Assembly: GCA_900772035.1 (NCBI GenBank)
Contig: CAAGQE010000125.1
Location: forward strand, 1 to 13,835
Source of the DNA: Candidatus Gastranaerophilales bacterium
GTDB taxonomy: Bacteria; Cyanobacteriota; Vampirovibrionia; Gastranaerophilales; Gastranaerophilaceae
Direction: 5' to 3'
DNA length: 13,835 nt
The notes beneath the pieces are model-generated. The model was given only the letters and a program-made list of their open reading frames with translations, was not told the origin of the DNA and did no database searches. A program made the position numbers and the translations under genes. Shown here in pieces: positions 7,327 through 13,835 of the stretch. Each line of letters starts with the position of its first letter. Positions within the stretch are counted from its first letter, which is position 1.

Positions 7327-8805
7327 ATGGAAGAAAAAGAAAGTTTGGACCACGTCCGCAAAACCAGAATACAAAAACTCACGGACATTGCAGATAAAGG
7401 CATTAATCCGTTTAAATATTCTTTTGGTAAAAATATAAATGCAAAAGCACTTCAAGAAAAATACAAAGACCTTGAAGCAGGTGCGGAAACAGACGACTGG
7501 TACGCAGTTGCAGGCAGAATTACCGCAATCAGAAATACAGGTATGTTTATGGACTTGCAAGACGATAGCGGAAAAATCCAACTCTTCTGCCACAAGGAAA
7601 ACATGGGTGTTGACAAGTTCAAAGAATTAAAACTTCTCGACATCGGCGATATCATCGGCTGTACAGGCGCAGTAAGAAGAACTCCGAGAGGAGAATTGAG
7701 TTTGAAGGTTAAAGAAGTTGTTCTTTTGACGAAATCACTCCGCGCTTTGCCCGAAAAATTCCACGGCTTAACAGACGTTGAAACTCGTTACCGTCAAAGA
7801 TATATCGACTTGATTATGAATGAAAAGGTCAGAAACACTTTCAGAGTAAGAAGCCAAATCATTACAAAAATCAGAGAATATCTTACAAACCAAGGCTTTT
7901 TGGAAGTTGAAACACCTATGCTTCACATGAAGGCATCAGGCGCAAACGCAAAACCGTTCATCACTCACCACAACGCACTTGATATGGACATGGTTTTGAG
8001 AATTGCTCCCGAACTTCACCTCAAAAGACTTTTGGTCGGCGGCGTTTCGGAAAAGATTTTTGAACTTAACAGAAACTTTAGAAACGAAGGTATCGACACA
8101 AGACACAACCCCGAATTTACAATGATTGAAATGTACCAAGCGTACGTTGATTACAACGAAATGATGGCACTCGTGGAAAACATGGTTTCATCAGTTGCAA
8201 TGGATGTTTTGGGAACAATGAAAATCACATACTGCGGAAAAGAAATCGACCTTACTCCGCCGTGGGACAGAAAAACAATGATTGGCGCTATTTCCGAATT
8301 TACGGGAATGGATTTCTCAAGCGTTGTAAGTTACGAAGAAGCAGTTCAAAAAGCAGGCGAACTCGGTATTGACGTAGAAGAATGCGACAACTGGGGCAAG
8401 GTTCTCGAAAAAATCTTTGAAGAAAAAGTTGAACCGCACTTAATTCAACCGACTCACATCATTGACTATCCGAGAGACATATCACCGCTCGCAAAAGTTC
8501 ACAGAGATAACCCGAAATTGACCGAAAGATTTGAAACAAGAATCAACGGTTGGGAACTTTGTAACGCATTTTCGGAATTGACGGATCCGCTTGATCAAAG
8601 AAGCAGATTTGAAGCGCAAGCGTTGGCAAAAGCAAACGGCGACGAAGAAGCAATGGAAATCGACGAAGACTTCATCACCGCACTCGAATACGGTATGCCT
8701 CCCGCAGGTGGTATGGGTATCGGAATTGACCGTTTGGTAATGCTTTTGACCGATTCTCCGACCATCAGAGACGTAATCGCATTCCCGACTATGAGAAACA
8801 AATAA
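7327..8805 (+). CDS. lysS: Lysyl-tRNA synthetase, class II
   Basis: Charges tRNA-Lys with lysine using ATP. At 492 residues it has the usual bacterial LysS length. The OB-fold anticodon domain covers about 55-135 (VAGRITAIRNTG, LFCHKENM). The class II core begins near 155 (RYRQRYIDLI), with motif 1 around GFLEVETPML (190-199), motif 2 FRNEGIDTRHNPEFTMIE (251-268) and motif 3 GMGIGIDRLVMLL near the C-terminus (462-474). The end, FPTMRNK, is typical. GGAGG (7318-7322) lies 4 nt before the ATG. No intrinsic terminator follows: the stop codon sits in an A/T-rich inverted repeat (8803-8823) without a T run, so some read-through into hup is possible although hup has its own promoter. Confidence 0.98.
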   Translation: MEEKESLDHVRKTRIQKLTDIADKGINPFKYSFGKNINAKALQEKYKDLEAGAETDDWYAVAGRITAIRNTGMFMDLQDDSGKIQLFCHKENMGVDKFKELKLLDIGDIIGCTGAVRRTPRGELSLKVKEVVLLTKSLRALPEKFHGLTDVETRYRQRYIDLIMNEKVRNTFRVRSQIITKIREYLTNQGFLEVETPMLHMKASGANAKPFITHHNALDMDMVLRIAPELHLKRLLVGGVSEKIFELNRNFRNEGIDTRHNPEFTMIEMYQAYVDYNEMMALVENMVSSVAMDVLGTMKITYCGKEIDLTPPWDRKTMIGAISEFTGMDFSSVVSYEEAVQKAGELGIDVEECDNWGKVLEKIFEEKVEPHLIQPTHIIDYPRDISPLAKVHRDNPKLTERFETRINGWELCNAFSELTDPLDQRSRFEAQALAKANGDEEAMEIDEDFITALEYGMPPAGGMGIGIDRLVMLLTDSPTIRDVIAFPTMRNK

Positions 8806-8871
8806 TCAAGCTATAATTGATTATCCGATAGGCAATCCTTATGAAACCTTTTGTTAACAATCGTTAAGGAC

Positions 8872-8899
8872 TTGCACATTCTCAAAGTTCAATTATAAT
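8872..8899 (+). promoter_or_regulatory. Promoter of hup (TTGCAC-16-TATAAT)
   Basis: TTGCAC (8872-8877), a 16-bp spacer and a perfect TATAAT (8894-8899) put transcription start near 8906, giving a leader of about 28 nt with AAAGGGG (8917-8923) as a strong ribosome binding site. The -35 type and spacer equal those at lepA and yhaM. Confidence 0.65.
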
Positions 8900-8933
8900 A
8901 ACTATGTACACATAAGAAAGGGGACATCGTACC

Positions 8934-9212
8934 ATGAACAAAGAAGAATTAGTACAAGAAGTTGCAAAAAAAGCTAAAGTTACTCAAAAAGAAGCAGCTG
9001 AAATCATAAACGCATTTATGGATACTGTTCAAAAAACAGTTGCAAAAGGAAAGAAAGTTACTTTGGTAGGCTTTGGTACTTTCGAAGCTAGAAAAAGAGC
9101 AGCAAGAACCGGCCGCAACCCTCAAACAGGCAAAGCAATCAGCATTCCTGCAAAAACAGCTCCTGTATTCTCAGCTGGTAAAAAATTCAAAGATGTTGTT
9201 AACGGCAAATAG
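8934..9212 (+). CDS. hup: HU family DNA-binding protein
   Basis: Histone-like dimeric protein that bends and compacts DNA. The 92 residues match HU exactly in size: helix-turn-helix dimer core at 1-42, then the signature VGFGTFEARKRAARTGRNPQTG (positions about 46-67) containing the DNA-wrapping beta arm and the intercalating proline in RNPQTG, and a C-terminal FSAGKKFKDVV. No specificity-changing insertion marks it as IHF. AAAGGGG lies about 10 nt before the ATG. Codons are strongly biased to A- and T-ending forms, as expected for a highly expressed gene. It is monocistronic, with its own promoter and a strong terminator 26 nt after the stop. Confidence 0.98.
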   Translation: MNKEELVQEVAKKAKVTQKEAAEIINAFMDTVQKTVAKGKKVTLVGFGTFEARKRAARTGRNPQTGKAISIPAKTAPVFSAGKKFKDVVNGK

Positions 9213-9238
9213 TTCGTTAAAAGCAGCTTAAACAAAAG

Positions 9239-9261
9239 CCACCCAATCAGGGTGGTTTTTT
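9239..9261. terminator. Intrinsic terminator between hup and comF, probably bidirectional
   Basis: CCACCC (9239-9244), loop AATCA and GGGTGG (9250-9255) form a perfect 6-bp GC-rich stem followed by TTTTTT on plus. Read on minus, the same hairpin is followed by CTTTTG, so it can also end comF transcripts, whose stop lies 65 nt away. Confidence 0.88.
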
Positions 9262-9325
9262 GTTGCAAAAAATCATAAATTTTTCGTTGTCAAATGTTCT
9301 CAAAATCGAGTTTTAAATAATCAAT

Positions 9326-9985
9326 CTAATAGACGTAATTTGACGGTTTTTCCGGAATTGCCGTAACAAAACATGTTATGTCCTCAAAACCGTTTTTCTG
9401 CAATTCTTTGATAATTTCTCTAAGGGTTGTACCTGTTGTTGAAATGTCATCAATCAGTAAAATCGGCTCTTTTATATTCTTTGACACAAGAGAAAATGCG
9501 CCTTTAAGATTGTTTTCCCGTTCGGATTTGGTAAGTTTATACTGAGGTGCGGTTTCGCGATTTCTGATTAAAGATTTGTTGTCAAAGGTGTAACCTGACA
9601 ATTCGCAAAACTTTTTGCCGACCAAATCCATGTGATTTTGCTTACGTTTTCTGGCTTTTGAATAAAACATCGGAACGGGGATAACGGTGTATTTTTTGTC
9701 CGAAGCAGAAATTTTTGACCAATATTCAAACATAATTTTTGCCTGATAATCAGCAAGTTCAAACTTGTCGTGATATTTTACGGCGCGAATAAGTTTTTGA
9801 ATTATATCTGAGTAAAGAGCAACGGCGAAGAGTTTTTTGCCGAGAACAGGCGGCTGTTCGGCGGATAAATATTCTATTTTTTCGTAACATTTTGAACAAA
9901 AAACCGAACTTTCGACAGAGCGATGACAAAAGTAGCAATTCTTATCATAAATTAAATCAAGTAGTTTTTTAAAAATATTTATCAT
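9326..9985 (-). CDS. comF: ComF family phosphoribosyltransferase-like protein
   Basis: ComF proteins support uptake of single-stranded DNA during natural transformation and carry a phosphoribosyltransferase fold. From the ATG at 9985 the product is 219 residues. Two CxxC pairs (C17/C20 and C30/C33) form the N-terminal zinc site, VIPVPM lies at 101-106, ARKRKQNHMDLV (111-122) resembles the RxRxFNQ-type ComF segment, and the PRPP-binding loop ILLIDDISTTGTT is at 175-187. A GTG seven codons further upstream (10006) is possible, but neither start has a Shine-Dalgarno, and the promoter's -10 box ends 6 nt before the ATG at 9985, which favours that start and a leaderless message. Confidence in the family is high; actual competence of the organism is unknown. 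Confidence 0.92.
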   Translation of the reverse strand: MINIFKKLLDLIYDKNCYFCHRSVESSVFCSKCYEKIEYLSAEQPPVLGKKLFAVALYSDIIQKLIRAVKYHDKFELADYQAKIMFEYWSKISASDKKYTVIPVPMFYSKARKRKQNHMDLVGKKFCELSGYTFDNKSLIRNRETAPQYKLTKSERENNLKGAFSLVSKNIKEPILLIDDISTTGTTLREIIKELQKNGFEDITCFVTAIPEKPSNYVY

Positions 9986-9991
9986 AAAATA

Positions 9992-10020
9992 ATTATATAA
10001 AATCACAGGAGAAAAGTTAA
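9992..10020 (-). promoter_or_regulatory. Promoter of comF (TTAACT-17-TATAAT)
   Basis: On the minus strand TTAACT (10015-10020), a 17-bp spacer and a perfect TATAAT (9992-9997) predict a start at about 9985, the A of the ATG. The site overlaps the Shine-Dalgarno of rseP on the other strand. Confidence 0.5.
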
Positions 10021-11388
10021 GTGAATATAATAATAATGATTTTGTTAATAAGTTTTCTTGTCATGGTGCACGAATTCGGGCATTTTTTGGCAGCGAAAGC
10101 CTTCAAAATCAGAGTAGATAAATTCGGCTTCGGGCTTCCCGTCGGACCGACCTTGTTCAGAAAGCAAATCGGCGAAACGGAATTTTTGGTTCATGCTTGC
10201 CTTTTGGGCGGCTACGTCGGATTCCCCGATGACGATAAGGATTCACAAATTGCGGCAGATTCACCCGAAAGATTTTCAAACAAACCCGTTCACCAAAGAA
10301 TGGCGGTAATTGTTGCAGGTGTTTTGGCAAACTTCATAACCGCAATCGTACTCGTTATGCTTGCTGCAGGAATTTGGCACAAACTTCCGACAGGAACATT
10401 TGAAACCTCGTTCCAAGAAACATTGCCGAGTGCAACTCAATCGGTAAAATCGGCAGGATTTCAAAAAGGTGACGTTTTTGAAGAAATTAACGGCACAAAA
10501 GTCACTTTACCGAACGTTTTGTCAGAATATTTGTACCTGAGCAGAGAATTTGACGGCTACGTATCACAAGCGCAAGTGAACAAAAAAGCCGCAGAAATCA
10601 AAAAACTCAATCCTCAACTCAATCCCGACAAGGTCATTGCCAAAGGGACTACGGTTATTCTTCCGAAAAGTGAAGATGAAGAGGAAATCCATTTAACCAG
10701 AGATGAAATTTTGGGCTTGTCTCGTTATGACTCAAAGGAAATAGCCTTAACAGAAGAACAAAAGGCTGTCAGAGACGATCTCCAAGGCAAAAAAGTTTAT
10801 TCGATAAAAATCCCGATGTCCGTTGAACAATTGGCATTTGCGGTTGCGGATACGAGAAAACCCGTTAACATAACCGTTTTGAGAAACGGCGAAAAGGTAA
10901 AACTTCCGTCGATTTATCCCGACAAAAACGGTGTTATGGGCATCAAAAAGGGCGTTACAGAAGTAATGTACCCCGTTCAATCGGTTAAAGAAAATATCAA
11001 ATATTCATACGAATACATAAAGAGCAACTCGAATTTGATGTTGTACGGACTTGCAAAACTTTTCACGGGTGATGTTCCGATGGAAGAAATGCACGGTATC
11101 GTTGCGATTACAAAGATTGGCTCTGACATTATCGAATATCAGGGATTTTTCAAAGGCATCCTGTTGACGGCGATTATCAGTTTGAATTTGGCATATTTAA
11201 ACCTCTTGCCGATTCCTGCTTTAGACGGCGGACACTTGATGTTTTTGATTATCGAAAAAATTATCGGCAGACCCGTAAACGAAAAAGTTACGGAAATCGT
11301 TGCAAATATCTTTTTCTATTTGCTGATAATATTTATGTTTTACATCATATACAACGACATTATCGCGTTGATAACGAATAAGATTTAG
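10021..11388 (+). CDS. rseP: Site-2 intramembrane protease RseP/RasP
   Basis: Zinc metalloprotease that cleaves membrane-anchored regulators or signal-peptide remnants inside the inner membrane. The 455 residues begin with a membrane segment holding HEFGH (17-21), a second hydrophobic segment at about 93-117, a PDZ region from about 140, and C-terminal membrane segments at about 377-398 and 427-447 enclosing LLPIPALDGGH (D402, third zinc ligand). The PDZ domain is split: after DVFEEINGTKV (151-161) comes an extra charged stretch (about 183-265) with a LysM-like piece around 190-215, then NITVLRNGEKV (283-293) resumes the PDZ fold. The GTG start at 10021 is preceded by AGGAG 9 nt upstream. era follows 7 nt after the stop, so the two are probably cotranscribed. 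Confidence 0.95.
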   Translation: MNIIIMILLISFLVMVHEFGHFLAAKAFKIRVDKFGFGLPVGPTLFRKQIGETEFLVHACLLGGYVGFPDDDKDSQIAADSPERFSNKPVHQRMAVIVAGVLANFITAIVLVMLAAGIWHKLPTGTFETSFQETLPSATQSVKSAGFQKGDVFEEINGTKVTLPNVLSEYLYLSREFDGYVSQAQVNKKAAEIKKLNPQLNPDKVIAKGTTVILPKSEDEEEIHLTRDEILGLSRYDSKEIALTEEQKAVRDDLQGKKVYSIKIPMSVEQLAFAVADTRKPVNITVLRNGEKVKLPSIYPDKNGVMGIKKGVTEVMYPVQSVKENIKYSYEYIKSNSNLMLYGLAKLFTGDVPMEEMHGIVAITKIGSDIIEYQGFFKGILLTAIISLNLAYLNLLPIPALDGGHLMFLIIEKIIGRPVNEKVTEIVANIFFYLLIIFMFYIIYNDIIALITNKI

Positions 11389-11395
11389 GTGAAAA

Positions 11396-12277
11396 ATGAA
11401 GCAAAGAACCGGATTCGCGGCAATAATCGGCAGACCGAACGTAGGTAAAAGCACACTTTTAAATGCAATTATCGGACAAAAAATCGTAATTGCGACCGAT
11501 AAACCGCAAACCACAAGACGAAGAATAAAGGGGATTTATACAAGCGAAAAAGGACAGATTGTCTTTATCGACACCCCCGGAATTTATAAACCGTGGGACA
11601 AATTCGGCGAAGTTTTGTTTGACGAGGCAAAAATGTCCGTTCCCGATGCGGATGTAATTCTTTTCGTGGCAGATGCATCAGAACCCGCAGGCAAAGGGGA
11701 TAAATGGATTGCCGAAAATATTTTGAAAACAGACATTCCCGTAATCATCGTTTGCAACAAAATCGAACTCGTTAAAAACCCCGAAAAACGCGAAGAAATC
11801 ATAAATTCTTATAAATTATTATTTGAGAAAAATTATCCGATTATTAAAGTTTCGGCGAAAACAGGCAGAAACATTGACACATTGGTAGATAATATTTACA
11901 GAAAATTGCCAAACGGCGCACCGATTTACGACGAAGATGATTTGACGGACGAAACAATGAGAAAAATCGCGGCAGAAACAATCCGTGAGAAAATTCTTCT
12001 TCAAACAAGAGACGAAATTCCGCACAGCGTGGCTGTTTTGATTGACAGTTACAAGGAAGAAGAAAATATCGACAAAATTTACGCGACCATTGTCGTTGAA
12101 CACGAAAGCCAAAAAATCATCTTAATCGGCAAAAACGGACAAATGGTTAAAAAAATCGGAACAGATGCGAGACTGGAACTCGAAAAACTTGCGGATAAAA
12201 AGATTTACCTTGAATTAAACATCAAGGTTATGAAGAATTGGCGCAAGAATAACAAGAATTTGGAAAATATGCTCTAA
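11396..12277 (+). CDS. era: GTPase Era
   Basis: GTPase that binds 16S rRNA near its 3' end and aids small-subunit assembly. At 293 residues it has the family length. G1 is GRPNVGKST (12-20), the switch I region PQTTRRRIKG (37-46) and G3 DTPG (59-62). The G4 box reads NKIE (121-124) where NKxD is the rule, an aspartate-to-glutamate change in the guanine-specificity position. G5 is SAK (153-155). The C-terminal KH domain carries the loop IGKNGQMVKKIG (244-255), which binds RNA. The Shine-Dalgarno AGGTGA overlaps the rseP stop codon. An intrinsic terminator lies 29 nt after the stop. Confidence 0.97.
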   Translation: MKQRTGFAAIIGRPNVGKSTLLNAIIGQKIVIATDKPQTTRRRIKGIYTSEKGQIVFIDTPGIYKPWDKFGEVLFDEAKMSVPDADVILFVADASEPAGKGDKWIAENILKTDIPVIIVCNKIELVKNPEKREEIINSYKLLFEKNYPIIKVSAKTGRNIDTLVDNIYRKLPNGAPIYDEDDLTDETMRKIAAETIREKILLQTRDEIPHSVAVLIDSYKEEENIDKIYATIVVEHESQKIILIGKNGQMVKKIGTDARLELEKLADKKIYLELNIKVMKNWRKNNKNLENML

Positions 12278-12306
12278 AAAAATTTTCGATAGGGTGAAAC
12301 TTTTTC

Positions 12307-12328
12307 TAAGACCTCTCGTCTTATTTTT
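12307..12328 (+). terminator. Probable terminator of the rseP-era operon
   Basis: TAAGAC (12307-12312), loop CTCTC and GTCTTA (12318-12323) form a 6-bp stem followed by TTTTT. The stem is short with only two G-C pairs, so termination may be partial and the downstream sigma gene could receive read-through; I see no clear promoter for that gene in the 80-nt gap. Confidence 0.5.
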
Positions 12329-12357
12329 ACGAAACCGTGAAAATAACTTGAGGAAGT

Positions 12358-13251
12358 ATGGAAATGTACGTAAATTGTGCTGAGGAAAATTTTGACGAAG
12401 AACCCGTAACATTCAATACCGTTGTGTATAAAGACGACTTGCTGCAATCTTATTTGAAAGATGTCGGCAGAATTAAACTTTTAAAATCAAAAGAAGAACT
12501 GGAACTTGCAAAACTTGTTGCGCAGGGAGATAAAGAAGCAAAAAAGAAACTTGTGAAAGCCAATTTAAGACTGGTCGTGAGCATCGCTAAAAGATATACG
12601 GGACAGGGTGTATTGTTTCTTGATTTGGTACAGGAAGGCTCTTTGGGCTTAATCCGAGCAGCAGAAAGATTTGACTACACAAAAGGCTTTAAATTCAGCA
12701 CCTATGCGACTTGGTGGATAAAACAAACTATTATAAGAGCAATCGCAAATAATGCAAAAACCATAAGAATCCCCGTCCACATGGCAGAAAAAATTCGTTG
12801 TTTGAAAAGAGCCTGCGACAAACTGAGCCTTGAACTTAACCGAGAACCGTTTCCCGAAGAAATTGCCGAATATATGAAACTCCCGCTTAAAAAAGTTCAA
12901 ACCATAATCAATGCAATGCAAAAAGACCCGATAAGCATTGAAACCCCCGTGACGGATAACCTTACCATCGGCGACTATTTGGAAGACGAACGCTCGGAAT
13001 TTCCCGAAAAGAGGATACAGAAATACTTTCTGAAAAAAGATGTCGGACGATTAATGCAAGAATTGAGCCAACGAGAACAGAAGGTTTTGAAAGAAAGGTT
13101 CGGCATCAACGGAGACAGACCAAAAACCTTGGAACAACTGGGAAAAGAAACAGGTTTTTCAAAAGAAAGAATACGACAGATTGAAAACTTCGCTATCTTG
13201 AAACTACGACACTCCAAAAACAAAAAACATCTCAAAGAATATCTGTCATAA
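12358..13251 (+). CDS. Sigma-70 family RNA polymerase sigma factor (RpoD/SigA group)
   Basis: Directs RNA polymerase to promoters. The 297 residues hold region 1.2 (about 27-60, [11 protein letters not shown]), region 2 (62-140, with [15 protein letters not shown] and YATWWIKQ), region 3 (to about 215) and region 4 (230-297, helix-turn-helix near [20 protein letters not shown]). Region 1.1 is absent, which suits a group 2 sigma or a short primary sigma. Region 2.4 keeps the E. coli Gln437 equivalent (Q123) but has Ile126 where Thr440 sits. Region 4.2 has Lys269 where Arg584 sits. Both are promoter-contact positions in sigma-70. The ATG at 12358 is only 3 nt from GAGGA; the ATG at 12364 has better 9-nt spacing, so the protein may start two residues later. 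A strong bidirectional terminator follows the stop. Confidence 0.93.
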   Translation: MEMYVNCAEENFDEEPVTFNTVVYKDDLLQSYLKDVGRIKLLKSKEELELAKLVAQGDKEAKKKLVKANLRLVVSIAKRYTGQGVLFLDLVQEGSLGLIRAAERFDYTKGFKFSTYATWWIKQTIIRAIANNAKTIRIPVHMAEKIRCLKRACDKLSLELNREPFPEEIAEYMKLPLKKVQTIINAMQKDPISIETPVTDNLTIGDYLEDERSEFPEKRIQKYFLKKDVGRLMQELSQREQKVLKERFGINGDRPKTLEQLGKETGFSKERIRQIENFAILKLRHSKNKKHLKEYLS

Positions 13252-13252
13252 A

Positions 13253-13281
13253 AAAAACAGGGCTTAAAAAGTCCTGTTTTT
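13253..13281. terminator. Bidirectional terminator between the sigma gene and the HEAT gene
   Basis: ACAGG (13257-13261) pairs with CCTGT (13273-13277). The stem extends inward by G-T, C-G and two T-A pairs to an AAA loop, and outward by A-T pairs (13253-13256 with 13278-13281). The T run on plus and the A run on minus make it work for both convergent genes. The sigma stop is at 13251 and the HEAT stop at 13302. Confidence 0.9.
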
Positions 13282-13301
13282 CTTTATAAATTTTTCAAAA
13301 A

Positions 13302-13583
13302 CTAAGCAGCTGCGTTAATTTCAGTAATGAGGTATTGTGCAACCCATGCTAAGTCTTTGTTATCAGCAGCAGCTTTTTTCAAAAATTCAACGGAAGGAGC
13401 GCCGATTCTGATAAGAGTCATTGCAACAACCCCTCTTACAGTTCCTCTAACTACTGACAAGTTTTTAACGAGTTCAGGAACTGCTTGACCGCCGATAGTA
13501 ACGAGTTCGTTTTCCAACGCGTTTTTGCTCTTTACATCTGCATTTTCGAGCTTTGATAAAATATCTGCAACTGAATTATTCAT
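13302..13583 (-). CDS. Small HEAT-repeat protein
   Basis: The 93-residue product is all-helical and composed of about two HEAT-like units: ENELVTIGGQAVPELVKNL (24-42) and VAMTLIRIGAPSVEFLKKA (53-71), each with the helix, iG, AvP/Psv, helix pattern. The N-terminal helix is at 4-14. Such repeats act as protein-binding scaffolds; no catalytic residues, signal peptide or membrane segment are visible, and no specific partner can be named. AAGGTG lies 7 nt before the ATG, and a perfect TATAAT on minus (13620-13625) about 36 nt upstream may be its -10 box, although I see no good -35. It shares a bidirectional terminator with the convergent sigma gene. Its even Ala-rich, A/T-ending codon use, like hup, hints at good expression. 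Confidence 0.85.
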   Translation of the reverse strand: MNNSVADILSKLENADVKSKNALENELVTIGGQAVPELVKNLSVVRGTVRGVVAMTLIRIGAPSVEFLKKAAADNKDLAWVAQYLITEINAAA

Positions 13584-13657
13584 TTCTTACACCTTTCAAA
13601 TTTCTTTATTTATGTAGTGATTATAAAACGAATAATTCAAATTTATTGTTATTTTAA

Positions 13658-13802
13658 TATAATCTTTATATCAAGACTCTATTCCAATAATCACGAGCGT
13701 TTTACACCATTTTCAAAGTCATTTTGCGATATAAAGAAGTTATTAAGATTTTCAAAAGCACCCTGTTGGAAAACGAAATATTAGACTAAAGTCTATTTTT
13801 TT
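13658..13802 (+). ncRNA. Weak candidate small RNA or divergent leader
   Basis: In the final gene-free stretch a plus-strand TATAAT (13658-13663), with a poor TTCAAA 16 bp upstream, is followed about 120 nt later by a hairpin TAGAC (13782-13786), loop TAAA, GTCTA (13791-13795) and TTTTTTT. No plus-strand ATG frame lies between them. The stem is only 5 bp and the promoter is weak, so this is a suggestion only. The rest of 13584-13835 shows nothing I can name. Confidence 0.2.
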
Positions 13803-13835
13803 ACCCCATAAAAACAGATAAACTCAATATGTCAG

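Noticed and set aside
7245..7403. N-terminal 53-residue extension of the spermidine synthase-like protein
   Set aside because: It would run antisense over the lysS start and its own promoter, has no family resemblance, and the ATG at 7244 has a good Shine-Dalgarno.
8803..8823. Inverted repeat TAATCAA/TTGATTA at the lysS stop as a terminator
   Set aside because: The stem is almost all A/T and no T run follows on plus.
1..13835. tRNA genes, CRISPR arrays, insertion sequences, integrase sites or defence systems
   Set aside because: I looked for cloverleaf patterns, regular repeats, transposase motifs and long terminal inverted repeats on both strands and found none.

Overview
The window is an ordinary-looking, AT-rich (by eye about 40% GC), tightly packed bacterial chromosome segment. 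It carries 14 protein genes, no RNA gene I can support, no CRISPR array and no mobile element. The gene set is housekeeping: translation GTPases, a lysyl-tRNA synthetase, HU, a site-2 protease, a sigma factor and an isocitrate dehydrogenase. A signal peptide on one protein and the site-2 protease point to an ordinary envelope. The sigma factor's region 2 wording ([15 protein letters not shown]) is closer to the cyanobacterial style than to the E. coli style. Together with base composition and small HEAT and VirB10-like proteins, this makes a non-photosynthetic cyanobacterial relative (Melainabacteria/Gastranaerophilales type) my best guess. That placement is inference, at about 50% confidence.

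Layout. 1-2036 is on the minus strand: lepA, cut by the left edge, with an unrecognised 210-residue protein upstream of it. 2260-6323 is on the plus strand: a formyltransferase, then a four-gene run of a YhaM-like exonuclease, an exported VirB10/TrbI-like protein, pncC and an NAD-type isocitrate dehydrogenase. 6324-7244 is a convergent minus-strand gene for a spermidine-synthase-fold protein, whose stop codon touches the icd stop codon. lysS and hup follow on plus (7327-9212), ending at a strong terminator shared with convergent comF (9326-9985, minus). Divergent from comF are rseP and era, 7 nt apart, then a sigma-70 family gene. A second bidirectional terminator separates that gene from a small HEAT-repeat gene on minus (13302-13583). 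The last 252 bases contain no clear gene.

How it fits together. Most genes are independent housekeeping functions. The items of most interest are regulatory or concern protein variants. Three promoters (lepA, yhaM, hup) share a TTGCA-type -35 box exactly 16 bp from TATA(A/C)T. The local sigma factor has unusual residues at positions that in E. coli contact both promoter elements. lepA and comF look leaderless. The icd terminator lies inside the coding sequence of the opposing gene. RseP carries an extra LysM-like segment inside its PDZ region. Era has Glu in place of the usual G4 Asp. I found no convincing evidence of a wholly new defence or mobile system in this window.
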